Shown here one piece after another: positions 1 through 12,450 of a stretch of DNA of 64,000 bases; position 1 is the first letter of the stretch, and each line of letters begins with the position of its first letter. The DNA is from Rhyacophila brunnea (lineage: Eukaryota; Arthropoda; Insecta; Trichoptera; Rhyacophilidae), in contig JAGYXB010000559.1 of the NCBI GenBank assembly GCA_022495005.1, forward strand, positions 1,798,001 through 1,862,000. Direction: 5' to 3'. The position numbers and the translations under genes were made by a program. The notes under the pieces were generated by a model, which was not told the origin of the DNA, ran no database searches, and saw nothing but the letters and a program-made list of their open reading frames with translations.

Positions 1-35
1 AAAAATCTTTAAATTGACATTATAGGTAGGTATAA

Positions 36-624
36 GTAAATCATTATACGGTGGCACCATAGGCGATTTGCGCGTGTATTGGAATAATTGAATACGTGTA
101 TTAAATAAGGCTCTAAGTACCAAAAAGTAGTATTGCCTGTAGTTACAAAATACCGAGTCATTGCAGTAAAATTTCATGAAGCATACCTTTTGAAAAATGT
201 GGTTTTACAGTGTGAAGCAATCACGGCAGCCTCTATAATTTTAGGTATTAAGAACTCGCAAGTGTCAACACACCATTGTCAGCTATTTTATATTGAATGC
301 CGTTGACCACTGCAGTGCTACTTACGCCATTATAAATAAAACACGCCAACGGACTTACAACGTCGACAGGTTTAATTATTTTGCTGTATTTTTTTGACTT
401 GCTTGAGGAACTTAGACTATAATTGAAGTTATTGGCGTTGGTATGTAGAACATTTTTCTATAAAAATGTCAGTTTTTATGTTTTTGGTACTTAGCGCCTT
501 AATTAATACACGTATTCAATTGTTTCCCGTAATGTCTGTTTCAATGCTAACAAACAATAGATACCACTACAACAAGTGCAAGATTTTTTTGCTGTAACCA
601 TGGTGCCACTATAAAATGATTTAC
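36..624. mobile_element. Terminal-inverted-repeat element of unknown class
   Basis: The outer 90-140 bp on each side are inverted copies. The left side opens GTAAATCATTATACGGTGGC and the right end is its diverged complement. The arms also share an ATTGAATACGTGTATTAA block (near 88) and a GTACCAAAAA block. No coding capacity. Confidence 0.6.
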
Positions 625-639
625 CCATAACTGATAATT

Positions 640-958
640 AGAGCATTTCCACGAAACATACTCTCAAAAACAGTGGTGGTTTCAGGTACGTGTAAGTCGG
701 TGGCATTTACAGGTTTGGAGGCACCCTTGTGAAATTTTTGCCTGTGCGATAAACTGCATTACAATTATGAGTATTACAATACACCAATAGTTATGTTAGT
801 TTTTAAACTAAGATGTCGTTACTTTCTAACGAAGTGACCGCTTCTTCTGCTTCATTGAAAACCGCCACTGCTTTCAAAAATTGTAATATTTGTATTCGTT
901 CCTTCATTCACCGCCCTTATGCAACGCTTGGCCTGCCTACTCCCGCGGAATGTCACTG
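640..958. repeat. Dispersed repeat, copy 1
   Basis: Blocks such as AGTGGTGGTTT, TTTGGAG, CTTGTGAAAT, AAACTAAG and GAAAACCGCC recur in the same order and strand at 63650-64000. It ends GGAATGTCACTG, a possible hAT-type terminus also seen near 1437 (inverted) and 3148. Confidence 0.5.
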
Positions 959-972
959 TGCATAGCTGTTAA

Positions 973-1347
973 GGCCATGCATTAGTTGAGGCACGGTCTA
1001 AAAAGATCGTTGCTAGGCGATGTGCGGATTGCGGGTCGCGGGTGAAAATGACGCCTGTCAAACGAAATATTATTTCTCATATAAATTCAACATACGTCCA
1101 TTTTATGTTCTGTTTATTATTCTATTAGTATCAATAATAATATATTCATTGACATGTTTGCTTTTTAAAGTAAATGGGTAAAGTTTTTAGTCATCTTTAC
1201 ATGATTTTAGAATTAATTGGCCCGTCGCCATCACGCAGCAAAGTGACGTGCGTCCGACTCCACGTACTCTCAATGAATGCGAAGCAAGTACAAATTTTCG
1301 TCGCGCGTACAGTTGAACATTATTTGGCGTTTCACTGATGCGTCACC
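973..1347. mobile_element. TTAA-flanked MITE, copy 1
   Basis: 375 bp flanked by TTAA on both sides (969-972 and 1348-1351), with imperfect inverted ends GGCCATGCATTAGT and GGTGACGCATCAGT. TTAA duplication points to the piggyBac superfamily. Same length as the copy at 5905-6279, in the opposite orientation. No transposase. Confidence 0.75.
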
Positions 1348-1838
1348 TTAAGTATACGAAGCCATAGATCACAAGAACTTTACTTACAAGACCCCCAAAA
1401 GTCATTTATATTTTTTCCGGACTTTCTTCTCTCTTCCCAGTGGCGTCCAGTGGGAGCAGGCAGACTATGCGCCGCAGAGAGGTGGAAGTTATTTGAAGGG
1501 CGGCAAATACAAGAAAGAATGAATCGCCGAATATTGTTTCATTTAATAAATTAAGTTTACTGAGATGTTAAATGATCCTTGGTCAAATAAATATGGACAG
1601 ACATTCCCAAATCCTTAGATAGCGCATATAATAATATTTACTGATAAATCAATAATAAGTCCATATACAATTTTTGCTTAGACGCAAATACTACTTCGGT
1701 AAATGACGGAACAATAAAACAATACATTATGTACCTACTGCTATAGAAAAGACTAAAAAATATCTGGATTGTATTGAAAAACTAATCGGTTTAATAAATC
1801 TAGAGCTTGGTAGAAATAATATAATAGAGAATGTTTTT

Positions 1839-2813
1839 GAAGTTATACTTCTTTAGGCGCGTTCGGAAAATCACATCAGAGTGTATTTTTGGCGTGTGAT
1901 ATGTAACACACAATTTATTTTTTCACACGAAAAAAACGCACGTGATTGGATTCGAATCACCGATTGTTCGGTTATCAGCCGAACGCACTATCTTTACGCC
2001 ACAGTATGAGACTGCAATCGTGACGATTATACAGTATAATATTATAGTTCAGAATTATTATTCCGTTGCCTAGGCAGCGAATTTATTATTGTCGGCCATT
2101 TGCAATTCCTTACTGGTTGGCTTTATGTGTTAATCAAGCAGATTGTAAAAAAATAATTGACATTGACCTAGGTACTCACTATTATGATTTGGCGAATGAC
2201 CAAATATATCGAAGACCGTCTAACATCTTTGCGTATGACCCAGAGTCAATGACGTCCCTAGACAAAATGCCGCCCCATTTTTGAAGTTATACTTCTTTTG
2301 ACGTGTTGGGGAAATCAGATCAGGTATTTTTGACGTGTGACACGTAACACATAATTATTTTTTTTCACACGAAAAATAACGCACTCGATTGGATTCGAAC
2401 CACTGATTGTCGGTTATCAGCCGATCGCACCTTTACACCAAAGTATGATACTGCAATCGTGACGATTATACAGTAAGTATAATATTATAGCTTAGAATTG
2501 TTCCGTTGCATAGGCAGCGAATTTATTATTCTCGGCCATTTACAATTCCTTACGTAATATATAATAACTTATAAGTAATGTAATCATGTAAATCGTCAGA
2601 GTAGCAGTTGGTACTTTAAAAATAAAAACAACGAGAAACCATTATATAATTTAGTAATATAAGTTAAAGTGTATAGAAATAAACCAACGGCGTTCCAATA
2701 AGCAGCCCTTTCTCTTGAGTGTGTAATTTAACAAGATAATTAAGAGCTAGTCAAAAATCTAGTTGATCACAAGTTTTGTTTTTGTTTTGTTACGACAAAG
2801 AGGTATAACTTCT
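1839..2813 (-). mobile_element. Composite repeat with tRNA-like promoter, copy 1
   Basis: Ends carry inverted GAAGTTATACTTCTTT and its complement. Inside, about 270 bp (1839-2110) is duplicated in direct orientation (2283-2550). Each duplicate holds a minus-strand tRNA-like box pair (B box GGATTCGAA-type near 1950 and GGTTCGAATCC near 2395). An inverted, truncated copy is at 31932-32727. A short open frame at 2066-2284 is a repeat shadow. Confidence 0.6.
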
Positions 2814-3079
2814 AACGCGCGTACTCACTGATTTTTTTTATACAATATTTTTTATAATCCGTGCTCGTGTCGTTTCTGGTCACCAAGGACGTCGAAGGGC
2901 AACGGAAGTAAACTAGACATCGCGAACCCGACAAAAAATACAGTCCTATCAAACCTTTTATGTTAATTAATACATTTTGTTTCTAACCAGTGAGCTGAGT
3001 ATTTTTAAAGGAATTCGTTATTGGGTACTTAGTTTAGGTCGCTATTTCCATATAATACTAAATGATTCTCCTTGATTTG

Positions 3080-3148
3080 CAGCCCTTCGAGTAACTGGCG
3101 CCCCCAAGCGATGCTCAATCTGCCTACCCCCACGGGACGTTACTGCCG
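3080..3148. repeat. Terminal fragment of a dispersed repeat
   Basis: Shares CTGCCTACCCCCACGGGACG with the end of the repeat at 640-958. It stops at a TTACTG end. Interpreted as a broken hAT-type terminus. Confidence 0.35.
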
Positions 3149-3570
3149 GCAGAGTCATCTCGCCCAATCTCTAAGTCTGGCACTATTGAGACCCAATAAA
3201 ATGCCGCTATGATAGCTTTTCGTGTTATATATAGTTGATGTTACTGTAAAATCCTAAAGCTTGACTAATTTATTGTAGATTTAAATATATCCGGAATAGA
3301 ATAGAGTATAAAAGAGTACTTGTTTGAAATGTAAAACTGTCTTTATTTTATTTTCAACAATAATAACTTATTTGTATACCGGATGCCGTTATACAAAAAA
3401 GAACCAACGCACACTTTTTATACTTGTTCAATTTGAAAAAAAAACGATTTTTCAGAAAAAGTCCAGTCTTTCAATTTACTTTCAAAACTTTGAGACAAAA
3501 TACTCAATTTCCTATAAATATACCTACCGGACCAAACCCCTTGTTTATTTTGGATTTGTAAACAGCACTA

Positions 3571-3794
3571 CCAAATGGAGAATTTTACGAACCGGAGAGC
3601 TTGTTAATTTTATGAAAATTTTAACATAGTTATCTAGTTTATGTGTATTATAATACATAAATACATAAGTGTGTTTGATTTTCTGTTATATGGCCATTCT
3701 AGCTCAAACGGTAAAACTATTTTTTTAACGACACGGAACGACAATGTTGCCGATTTTACGACCCGGAACGGCGCGCCGGTCATTTCGAGCCCTG
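3571..3794. mobile_element. hAT-type MITE, CAGGGCTCGAAAT family, 5'-truncated
   Basis: Matches the family at 26420-26630, 47689-47933 and 48653-48871: GAATTTTACGAACCGGAG at one end and GGAACGGCGCGCCGGTCATT plus CATTTCGAGCCCTG at the other. The outer left end is lost. Confidence 0.65.
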
Positions 3795-3897
3795 TAATAA
3801 AAATATGAGAGGCTTGCAAACGCCTCTAAAGCAATGAGTCGCGGATACCGATCTGGCAAATTTACATGTTGTTATTTTCAGAGCAATGGGTATAGAG

Positions 3898-4951
3898 CAG
3901 TGCTCCGCAACCGGTGTGCCGCGAGACGATGCTAGGTGTGCCGCGGCGCAATGTGTCAAAAAAATGCAAATAATTTTGTATATTATATAATACTTACTTA
4001 ATGGCCAAATTTGCGTGCATGGCTGGTAATATATTTGATCACCTGAATAAAATTAATAAAAAAAATGCAAGGTCAGAATGAAAATATATTGATATGCTTC
4101 ACCACCATAGGGATGTTAAATAAATTCACTACCATTGAAAACAAGCAATGAATTTTGGGTCCGGCCCAAAAACTTATAACTTCGCTGCAAAAGTAATTTC
4201 ATCATTACTTTCATACAATCAATACGACTGGATTCGAAACCCTTTTGCAACCAATGCCGGAAATTCTATAAAGTACTATAATTATATTCGTGAGGAATTT
4301 TGTTGAATCGAGGAACGACGTGACGCTAAAAATGAATTTCGCCGATGTTCCATTGGGTATATTCAGGATGTCGGTTAATAAAGAATATCTTCGGATTTCC
4401 GACAAAGCTATCGTAGTTCAGCTCCCATTTTATACGATATATACCTATGCGAGCAACTTTTTTCAACCCAAGCTATAATTAAAAATGATAAGCAATCATA
4501 CTTGACGGGTGATAAGAACCTCGGGTTTCTCTTTCCTCAGAGCTCTAGTCTGGGGGGCCAGGCTTAAGGGGGGTGTAGCAGATCAACCAGATAAGTGAAA
4601 TGAACACAAATTACAATTTTTCTCTAATGGTTAAAAAAAGTCCCCTGCGGCGCTATATTACTACGTTAACACTAATATTTTTAAATATCCGATTAGGGAG
4701 TGTTTGTATTAATAAATACAAAAAATAGCTTAACATACAATGAATACCATTAATTTTACCTCGAACACCATTTGAAAAACACTACCTACTTTAGAGTATC
4801 ACACTGTCTTTAACCTTAGCGATAAGAAGGGGGCCCGCTTCAGCATGTGGGGTCCATATTTTGATGTATAAATTGTTTTACTTGTGGTGTGCCGCGGAAT
4901 TCTGGGAATACCTTTGGTGTGCCATGAGTGAGAAAAGGTTGCGGAGCGCTG
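3898..4951 (+). mobile_element. hAT element with decayed transposase
   Basis: Inverted ends CAGTGCTCCGCAACC and CAGCGCTCCGCAACC, with a perfect 8-bp target duplication GTATAGAG at 3890-3897 and 4952-4959. 1054 bp. It contains a transposase remnant (4183-4478) and other repeat pieces (4540-4870) that recur near 40915 and 52290. Confidence 0.85.
4183..4478 (+). pseudogene. hAT transposase remnant (ZBED5/SCAND3-like C-terminal part)
   Basis: Translation gives WIRNPFATNAG, then VESRNDVTLKMNFADVPLGI, then SVNKEYLRISDKAIVVQLPF. These follow the order of the C-terminal hAT dimerisation region of domesticated-type transposases, in which an 'RND..LK..F' block precedes 'FW.S...EYP..S.KA...L.PF'. A frame change near 4290 and loss of the rest of the protein make it non-functional. 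Confidence 0.7.
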
Positions 4952-4959
4952 GTATAGAG

Positions 4960-5415
4960 GTACCGCTGCAAAGACCCAAATTAAGGCCGTCTATAAATAG
5001 TCATAGCGTGACGCTAAATGGCTTGTTCCGATGGTAGTGCTAATCATTGCTTAACTTCGAATGAAATCGGTAACCTGTAATCAGTAAATGAATATCTCCG
5101 ATTGCTTATTTTATTCATATTAAATAACATATTGCCATTTTTCCAATATGAAACAATCATCATTATCTACAAACAGCTTACCATTTATTGCATTCACAGT
5201 AGGAACAAGCAATATCTGGTACTACGATTGAAATTCACAGTTTCTTGCTGTGGCCTGAAAATACCAATATAGTGACGTATAAACACATAACATATTTAAT
5301 AAGTTAGAAAATATGAAAGACGGTCTCCTTGGAACGAGGTTTTGAAGCAGGGTTCACTTTATTATTGTAGACTGTAGGTAGAGCCTTTGGTATAAATCTC
5401 AGGAGACACACACAC
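4960..5415. other. Intergenic, nothing recognised
   Basis: AT-rich sequence without supported gene, repeat ends or RNA. Confidence 0.5.
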
Positions 5416-5784
5416 AGGGATCGAAATGGACCGGAGCGCACAGGAACGCCGTTCCAGTTCATAAAATCCACAAAATTATCGCTCTGTCTTGTGAAAGACT
5501 ATATGAGGTTGATAAACCATAATGACTATAATATAAACAAAAATCGTAGAATTACATAGTAGGTAGACGGTCGAAGTGGAATTTTTTACGAACCGGAGCG
5601 CTCGATAGTTTTAACATATTAATAATCGTCTAATTTATATATATTTTATATAAAAATGGGTTAGATTTTGTGTTATATGGTCAACCTAGCTCAAACAGTC
5701 AACTTAATTTTCTTACAAGACGGAGCGATAATCTCGAGGATTTCATGAGCCGGGACTGCGCTCCGGTGCGTTCCGTGCCATTTC
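5416..5784. mobile_element. Two truncated copies of the CAGGGCTCGAAAT hAT MITE
   Basis: 5416-5520 is a copy in one orientation (GGGATCGAAATGGACCGGAG) lacking its far end. 5572-5784 is a copy in the other orientation, cut where the next copy begins. The open frame at 5670-5909 is a shadow of these. Confidence 0.6.
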
Positions 5785-6401
5785 CAGCGCCCGAAATGAA
5801 AAAGTTTACGAACCAGAGCACTCGACAGTTTTCTGAAGATATTCACGTATTTATCAAATTTTATGTGTATTTCATAAAAATAAATGTGTTCGATTTTCTA
5901 TTAAGGTGACGCATCAGTGAAACGCCAAATAATTTTCAACTGTACGCGCGACGAAATTTTGTACTCGCTTCGCATTCCTTGAGAGAACGTCGAGTCAGAC
6001 ATACGACACTTTGCTGCGTGATGGCGACGGGCCAATTAATTCTAAAATCGTGTAAAGATGACTAAAAACGTTACCCATTTACTTTAAAAAGAAAACATGT
6101 CAATGAATATATTATTATTGTTACTAATAGAATAATAAATAGAACATAAAATGGACGTATGTTGGATTTATATGAGAAATAATATTTCGTTTGACAGGCG
6201 TCTTTTGCACCCGCGACCCGCAATCCGCACATCGCCTAGCAACGATCTTTTTAGACTGTGCCTCAACTAATGCATGGCCTTAAGTATATGGCATATCTAG
6301 CTCAGATGGCCATTTTTTTTTCCACGAGACGGAGCGATAATTTTTTCGATTTAACGAACAGGAACGGCGCTCCGGTGCGCTTCGGTCCATTTCGAGCCCT
6401 G
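5785..6401. mobile_element. hAT MITE copy interrupted by a TTAA MITE
   Basis: Left part 5785-5904 (CAGCGCCCGAAATG...) and right part 6284-6401 (...TTCGAGCCCTG) form one family copy once the 375-bp TTAA element and one TTAA are removed. Confidence 0.75.
5905..6279. mobile_element. TTAA-flanked MITE, copy 2, nested
   Basis: 375 bp between TTAA at 5901-5904 and 6280-6283. It begins GGTGACGCATCAGTG and is the near-identical inverted copy of 973-1347. Low divergence suggests fairly recent movement. Confidence 0.85.
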
Positions 6402-6602
6402 GCCATTTCGAGGCCTACGTATAATACGTCACGTAGCCTACGTGCAAATGTTAATCTTGTGAAATAAAATAGCTCCACGGCGACTTCTTTTACTATTCAT
6501 GGGTTCAATAATTCTTCGTAGTTTATAAAAATGTTACTTTACATTATAATTTAAGAGTAGCTGACAACTTCTAAAAATCACACGACCCATGGGTTGGGAT
6601 CC

Positions 6603-6770
6603 AATGATTTCAATTTATTCGTGATATTGATAATAGTTTTTTTTCGCTTAGCAGTGGTTACCTACAAATGATTTCTGTCCGGAAAATGATTTCAATTTAT
6701 TTTATTCGTAATATTGATAATAGTTTTTTTCGCTGAGCAGTGGATACCTACTAAGGATTTCTATCCGGAA
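6603..6770 (+). repeat. Tandem duplication, two units of 82 and 86 bp
   Basis: Units 6603-6684 and 6685-6770 each begin AATGATTTCAATTTATT and end with a TCCGGAA block; the second carries a small insertion. Confidence 0.8.
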
Positions 6771-7014
6771 AATGATTTCCGAATACATAATGAAAAAAAA
6801 TAGAATTTGATACTTAGTGTAATATTCAGTTCAATTGGACGAGTTTTTACATCTAAAGATCACTGAAAATAGGAGAAACGTTTTGCGGACCTCTAAAAAT
6901 ATTATTTATAATAACGTCTGACCACGGTTGATTTCATCACGTAAAACCATTAATCTATTTTAAGATTTTATTGGAATTTTTAACATAAACATTTGGACGT
7001 AAAAATTCGCGGAC

Positions 7015-7063
7015 TACTAGAAAAATTCTGTTGACCACCGATTGAGAAATACTGTTCTATAGG
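7015..7063. repeat. Solo right end of a hAT element
   Basis: GTTGACCACCGATTGAGAAA followed by TACTG resembles the GACCACCGGTTGGAGAACACTG end of the hAT at 15209-15934. No partner end seen. Confidence 0.4.
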
Positions 7064-8637
7064 ATTTAGGGTGAAATAAATCAGTTTGAGGGGGGACATG
7101 CTCAGCGTAGGTCAAAATCGAGCTTTTGTTCTATTTTCAAAGCATGATCCTGGACATAACCTTAAACATTGTAGATAATCTATTTATATAATTTTTAAGC
7201 CTTATTACCCTTTATATTTATTTTAAACATTAAATTTGATGACTGCATTAAGTATTTTTATTACATAAAATAGTATTCTTTTAAACCTCTCGCTCTAATG
7301 TTTTCGAATATAGTCATATTTCAGTACATAAATGTGCAGTGGTGTTCCCAGGCTAGAACCCTGTCTGAGGTACTATGCAAATATGTACAATGTACATTGT
7401 ATTCTTTAATAATTGTGAAATATATTGCATATTATTATAAACTGAATTTAATACATTTACAGTAACCGATAGTCAGATAAAACGAACAGATACCAGATAG
7501 CATGGCATTATAGATATTTTATAAAAACTACTATCACACCATGAACCGTTTCGAAGTCGATATCATCAACCTACTTAATATCACTAATCCAATATACATA
7601 ATACAATATAATAATTAGTAAACATATCACATAGTTTTTCACAAAACGTTTCTTTTGAATTTATTATTACGGAATATTTAAATATTGTGATTAAAATATA
7701 AATTCAAATGGTTTATAGAAGTGACTTGTTTAGTGAAGTCGTTGTAAGGTTTTTGTAGATTGTTGATTATAAATAATAAAATGCACGCTGAATTTAATTA
7801 TTTATTAATTAGCACAATTACTATTTTTTTCAATGTTTGACGTAGGTTTATAAATCAATACTTACATGCGTCACCTTTTAAAGATTTATGATGTGGACAT
7901 GTTCCTAATAAGTGAGAGAGATGATAACAATACATTACCTATATTGAAAGTCATTTATTCTCAAATATAAAAGTGGCAACAGAAGCGTCATTTTAAACGT
8001 GTTGAAAATATTAAGCTAACATTAAATATTTAATCTATACTCATTTGAAACAAACGAAATGATTGAATTTTCGAGGTATTAAACAGATACAATAATATGA
8101 CTTTAACAAAATTACATACAATAACTTTACTAAGCAAAATAAACACCATTTGAATTGCCGCCGTTTTATAAACCAATAGTGAACTTTATGGTTAGTCAAG
8201 AAATAACTTAATTTATTTTTTCTGTTTTATTAACTGCATAATATTACTAGAACAGGTAATATATAATTATTCGAAAAATACGGTATTTTTATTGGTTTAT
8301 ATTTAGATTATTTATAAGCTTTAAAATACTTAATTTTATTTAAAAAAAATAATAGTTTTTATTTAAATATTTTTATTTTTCTGGTAACATTTCAATGTTT
8401 TCCGCTGATTCTTCCATTTCTATGTTTATCTGTCAAAAAGGTCAAGAAGAGTTATGACGTGAGACAAAAGTTCGTGATGATTTCGGGCTTCCTGTATTTG
8501 TGATTTATATCGACATAACCGGACATTGAAAAATAACATATTGTCAGATTGATTAGAAAGAAATCGTCGACAAAAAGCTATTTTAACACGCATTCTACGC
8601 AATTTTGACACATTAAAAATGTAAACAGAGTTCCAAA
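7064..8637. other. AKAP10 upstream region
   Basis: Very AT-rich. No clear TATA/initiator pair and no other gene seen; it presumably holds the AKAP10 promoter and leader. Confidence 0.4.
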
Positions 8638-11586
8638 ATGCTCAAGTTTTGGAAAAATGCAGGTAAACTACGGCGAAAATTGACATTTAATTTTATTAGG
8701 ATAGTCATTGGCAATAGTACTGATGCGTTGTGTTTGTTTTTAGCGAGGGGCAAATCGAAATTTCCCACGCGACCGCCTGAGTCCACCGAAGAACCAATGT
8801 CGCCGTCGTCATCCGTCAACAACTTTGACGCATCCCTGTCACCTGCTTATGATTTTGAAACCTTTTTGGATGAAGGTATTTATTAATCTAAAATTCCCAT
8901 TAACAGCCATCGCATTCCCTTTAATAGGCATAGCCTAAACTCAATTACACATACATTGTGATGTCATGTCAATGTTTATGTGCCGAAAATATAAGTGTGT
9001 CAACATTAAAAACAATTTAAAATCAACTGAATAATTTCTTCGACCATAGTCTAGTATATTGATTTCCAACTGGGTCCGCGGTACCCAAGGGCTCCGCAAG
9101 TAGTGTTAAGGGTTTTGCAAGAATTCCCATAAAGTTTTTGGTAGTAAAGGTTGTAGATGATTGGGATACTGGTCTAGTAAGTGGGTTTCAATACCTTCAA
9201 ATGAGTTTTTGTTAAAATTATTATTGACATTATAACCTAATTTCAGTCAAAATTCTCCACTTCTCTCTGTATACTGTTAAAATGAAATGTTTTTTATAGC
9301 TGGTAGGGTGAATTCCGCTGGTATGTAACAAAACGAACAACTCTCAAACCTAAATGGAGAATTACGACAACTCTTGATTATTATCAAAATTTCCCGATGA
9401 GATACAAATGTGCAATGCAATAATCTATATCACTATCCCACAGTGGCGAAGGGTGAAGGTAGGCTGTTAAGGTTCGCCATAAATAGTGCACACTAAACTT
9501 TGTCAGTCATTTGTTTTCATTGAAATAAGACTACAATTTACTGACGGTGTTGGTTAGTTTTTAAAGTTTAATTTAATCCTGCGAGAACCAAGCCATAATA
9601 TATTATACTCGGCTATCTATAAAATATCGAAAATTATGCAAATAAATCATACATAACTTTAGATATTTTATAGATAGAATAATATTTTTTATCTAATATA
9701 GTTTGGTTTAGACAGGGCTTAATGAATTTAAAAAAATGAACCAACAGTATGTGTAATATGTATTCAATCCAACGAAAACAAATAAGTATGAATGAAAAAG
9801 AGTGCACAATTTTGTCGTATCGCCCAAAGTATACCAAAAGTCTTATGGTTTGGTGTAGGCAAGGTTTAATTGATTTTCAAAAACTTACCAACACCGTCTG
9901 TAAATTGTAATCTTAGTTCAATAAAAATGAATACATATGACTAACAAAGTTTAATGTGCACCATTTCGCTACTGTAATCTGGAAGAAGAACACCTACCCA
10001 ACAAATGCACTGCACAATTTCAAATTATTGGTGTAATTACGTGTTGTCTTTCTCTTGACTTTTCAGTTGGACAAGAAGATAATTTGAAGAATTCATCTCG
10101 TCTGTCGCAAACGTTTCCAGAAGTTCTATCAAATAAGGATTCGGTATCGTATTTCATGCAGTACTTGGACTCTGTGTCTTGTATATCGCTGATCCAATTC
10201 TGGATGGAAGTAGAAAAATTTAAAGCCGCTACAGAATCATTCCATATGACAGACAAGTCTCGTGAAAAAGTCAAAACACCCCACCTAAATGTCAACAGAA
10301 CTGTCAGTTTCGATTCTTCAATAATGGTAAACGGGGATACTAAATCTAAATCTCTATCGAATGGTTTCGTCAACGAGCCCGGTAATAATTATTCTAATCA
10401 TAGCCAAATTAACAAAATTATCAATCGATCGGCTTTGAGAGTTGCAAGCTGTTCTAATATTTCCACCAACGATGCAAATGTCAATATGAACGATGTAAAT
10501 TCTAAGAAATCTCTTCTTGATGAAGCGGTCAGGATTTTTAAAAAGTTTATTGCGCTAGAATCGTCACAACGGTTAGATATCCCGGAAGACATACGAAACA
10601 TGATAGTTTCCTCTATCTGTCATCCGGAGGGCCTGATTGAACCGGATATTTTCAAAGTTGTGCAAAATATAGTATACGAAAGAATGTCTGCTCAATATTT
10701 TGAAAATTTTATTCAGAGTGCGTACTATTGCAAATATAAAATAGACATTTTGACCAACGGCACATTGACAATAGAAGATATTATATATAACCAGATGGTG
10801 TTGTTTTACTTTATGGAATATATCGAACAGGAACAAAGTAGTTCTTTATTAGAATTTGTTATAGCGGTTATTAACTTTAGCGAGCAATTGCAAAATAATA
10901 CAAACACCGATTTAGAGCAAGCGCAGAATGATGCTATTATATTGTATGATAAATATTTTTCTCTGCAAGCTACAAGCTCTTTAGGCTTTCCAAGCGAAGT
11001 GCGTCTAAACATTGAAGAAAATATTTGCGTAGAAGGTGGACCTTTTCCAAACTGTTTTCATTTACCTTTCAGACTCGCTTTAAAAGTATTGCAACAGTAT
11101 ATTTCAACATTCCTCACGTCCCAGCTTTATTACAAATATCTCTCTGATATGATCGGTTGCCTGGATGACGGGTGGCAATCGACGAGCAGACATAAAAAAT
11201 CTGCTTCGGATTGCAGTAGTGAAATTAGCATTAGCGCAAAGAATACCCTTTTAGCGATGGAAGACTTCCCGTCGTATAGTAAAAAATACCGTAACGATCA
11301 AACAATGAGAATAGACTCCAAGCTTTTGTATAACGGGGATTTATTGTGGCGTAGAAAAAGCAACAAAGGGCTCTCCTTGGGGAGGGTTAACAGTCTCGGC
11401 CGATTCGAATCCTGCATGGAGCCGGAACCCGAACGGAAAGATTCTTCTGTTTTAAAACGGGTGGTTAACAAGCTCGTGAGCGGGGAGAAAGACAAGGCTA
11501 AGGAGGAACTGGCGTGGCAGGTCGCCCACATGATTGTCAAAGATATAACCGATATCACGATGGGCATCCCCGAAAACACATTTTAA
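8638..11586 (+). CDS. AKAP10: A-kinase anchor protein 10 (D-AKAP2) homologue, three exons
   Basis: Exons 8638-8662, 8744-8875 and 10067-11586 join in frame (phases 1 and 1) to 558 residues; introns of 81 and 1191 bp are GT..AG. The start MLKFWKNARGK aligns with the MSFFRRKVKGK start of vertebrate AKAP10. An RGS-like domain (about 69-278) is split by a low-complexity insert, as in the family. A second RGS domain lies at about 288-412 and holds the near-invariant AQNDAIILYDKYFSLQAT and EGGPFPNCF blocks. The last 28 residues form the amphipathic PKA regulatory-subunit-binding helix (EELAWQVAHMIVKDI). The family tethers PKA near membranes and mitochondria and binds Rab-type GTPases. Human AKAP10 is longer (662 residues) and ends in a PDZ ligand STKL; this one ends ENTF, which lacks the class I pattern. 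Intron 2 carries a hAT MITE (9441-9974) and a hAT end. The short first exon rests on the splice model; the last exon is certain. Confidence 0.9.
9441..9974. mobile_element. Long-inverted-repeat hAT MITE, CAGTGGCGAAGG family (AKAP10 intron 2)
   Basis: Starts CAGTGGCGAAGGGTGAAGGT. The far side carries the family's inverted GTGCACCATTT block but a shortened terminus. Six copies exist in the window, each nearly one long inverted repeat. The minus-strand frame inside is a shadow. Confidence 0.75.
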
Positions 11587-11809
11587 AATTTATTATAAGT
11601 ACAATTGTGATAAATATATTATTATTTTTTCGTTTTATGTGCAAATTATTTATGATTATATTATTATGTTAACTATAGACAATGAAAAACTGTAAGTATT
11701 TTTTTGTTTTAATAATTTAGGTAATGATAGAAGAGTTTTGTACAAAGCATTTATTCAAAATTTTATTGTTATGAATTCGACATTATTTTTTGTTATAATT
11801 ATGTTATGA

Positions 11810-11815
11810 AATAAA
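11810..11815 (+). promoter_or_regulatory. Polyadenylation signal of the AKAP10 gene
   Basis: A canonical AATAAA lies 224 nt after the stop codon at 11584-11586, in AT-rich 3' flank without further open frames. Confidence 0.5.
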
Positions 11816-12353
11816 TTACTGTCAAGGTAAAATAATATTGTTGCATATCAACTCCATGACTTCCAATCAATTTTAAATGAAAAGTTTTACACGCTTGTCA
11901 GTTCATTCATTTACAGAATGTAATGTAAAATTCTCTGTAACGGAACGAGTATTTCAATTCTACTTCATTCTGGCAACGCCTGATAAATAAACTGAGAGCA
12001 TTTCCATCTGTGGCATAGATTATTTTCGTTAGGTCACAATGTTTTTTTTTCGACTGCCATTGAGGTTTTTTTTCTATTTTCCTATAATTATGTAGCAAAA
12101 AGTACCTATACTTAATGTTGCAATTACTCTAATGCGAGATCTATTAAATAATTACTTCAATCAGTAGACTCAACACCACCCACACAACAGATTATAAACC
12201 TAATTTGTATGTATTATTATGACATTTTAAATTGTATTGCGTAATTGACACTATAATATAATATGTATCATTTATATTAAATTATTGGAATGTTATTCAT
12301 GACGAATACATTTATTATTAATCATATTTTCAAAAGTATATTAATCATGTTGT
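11816..12353. other. AKAP10 3' flank
   Basis: AT-rich, no gene or repeat ends recognised. Confidence 0.4.
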
Positions 12354-12450
12354 ATTTGAGGCGTTTGTTTACGTTTACATAAACTGTCAAGTCCACATAT
12401 GGTCAAAATTTGACGTAAATGTGAGATTATATAATATAGAAATATTATAT

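Noticed and set aside
10020..11579. Minus-strand frames opposite the AKAP10 last exon
   Set aside because: Antisense shadows of a well-conserved coding exon.
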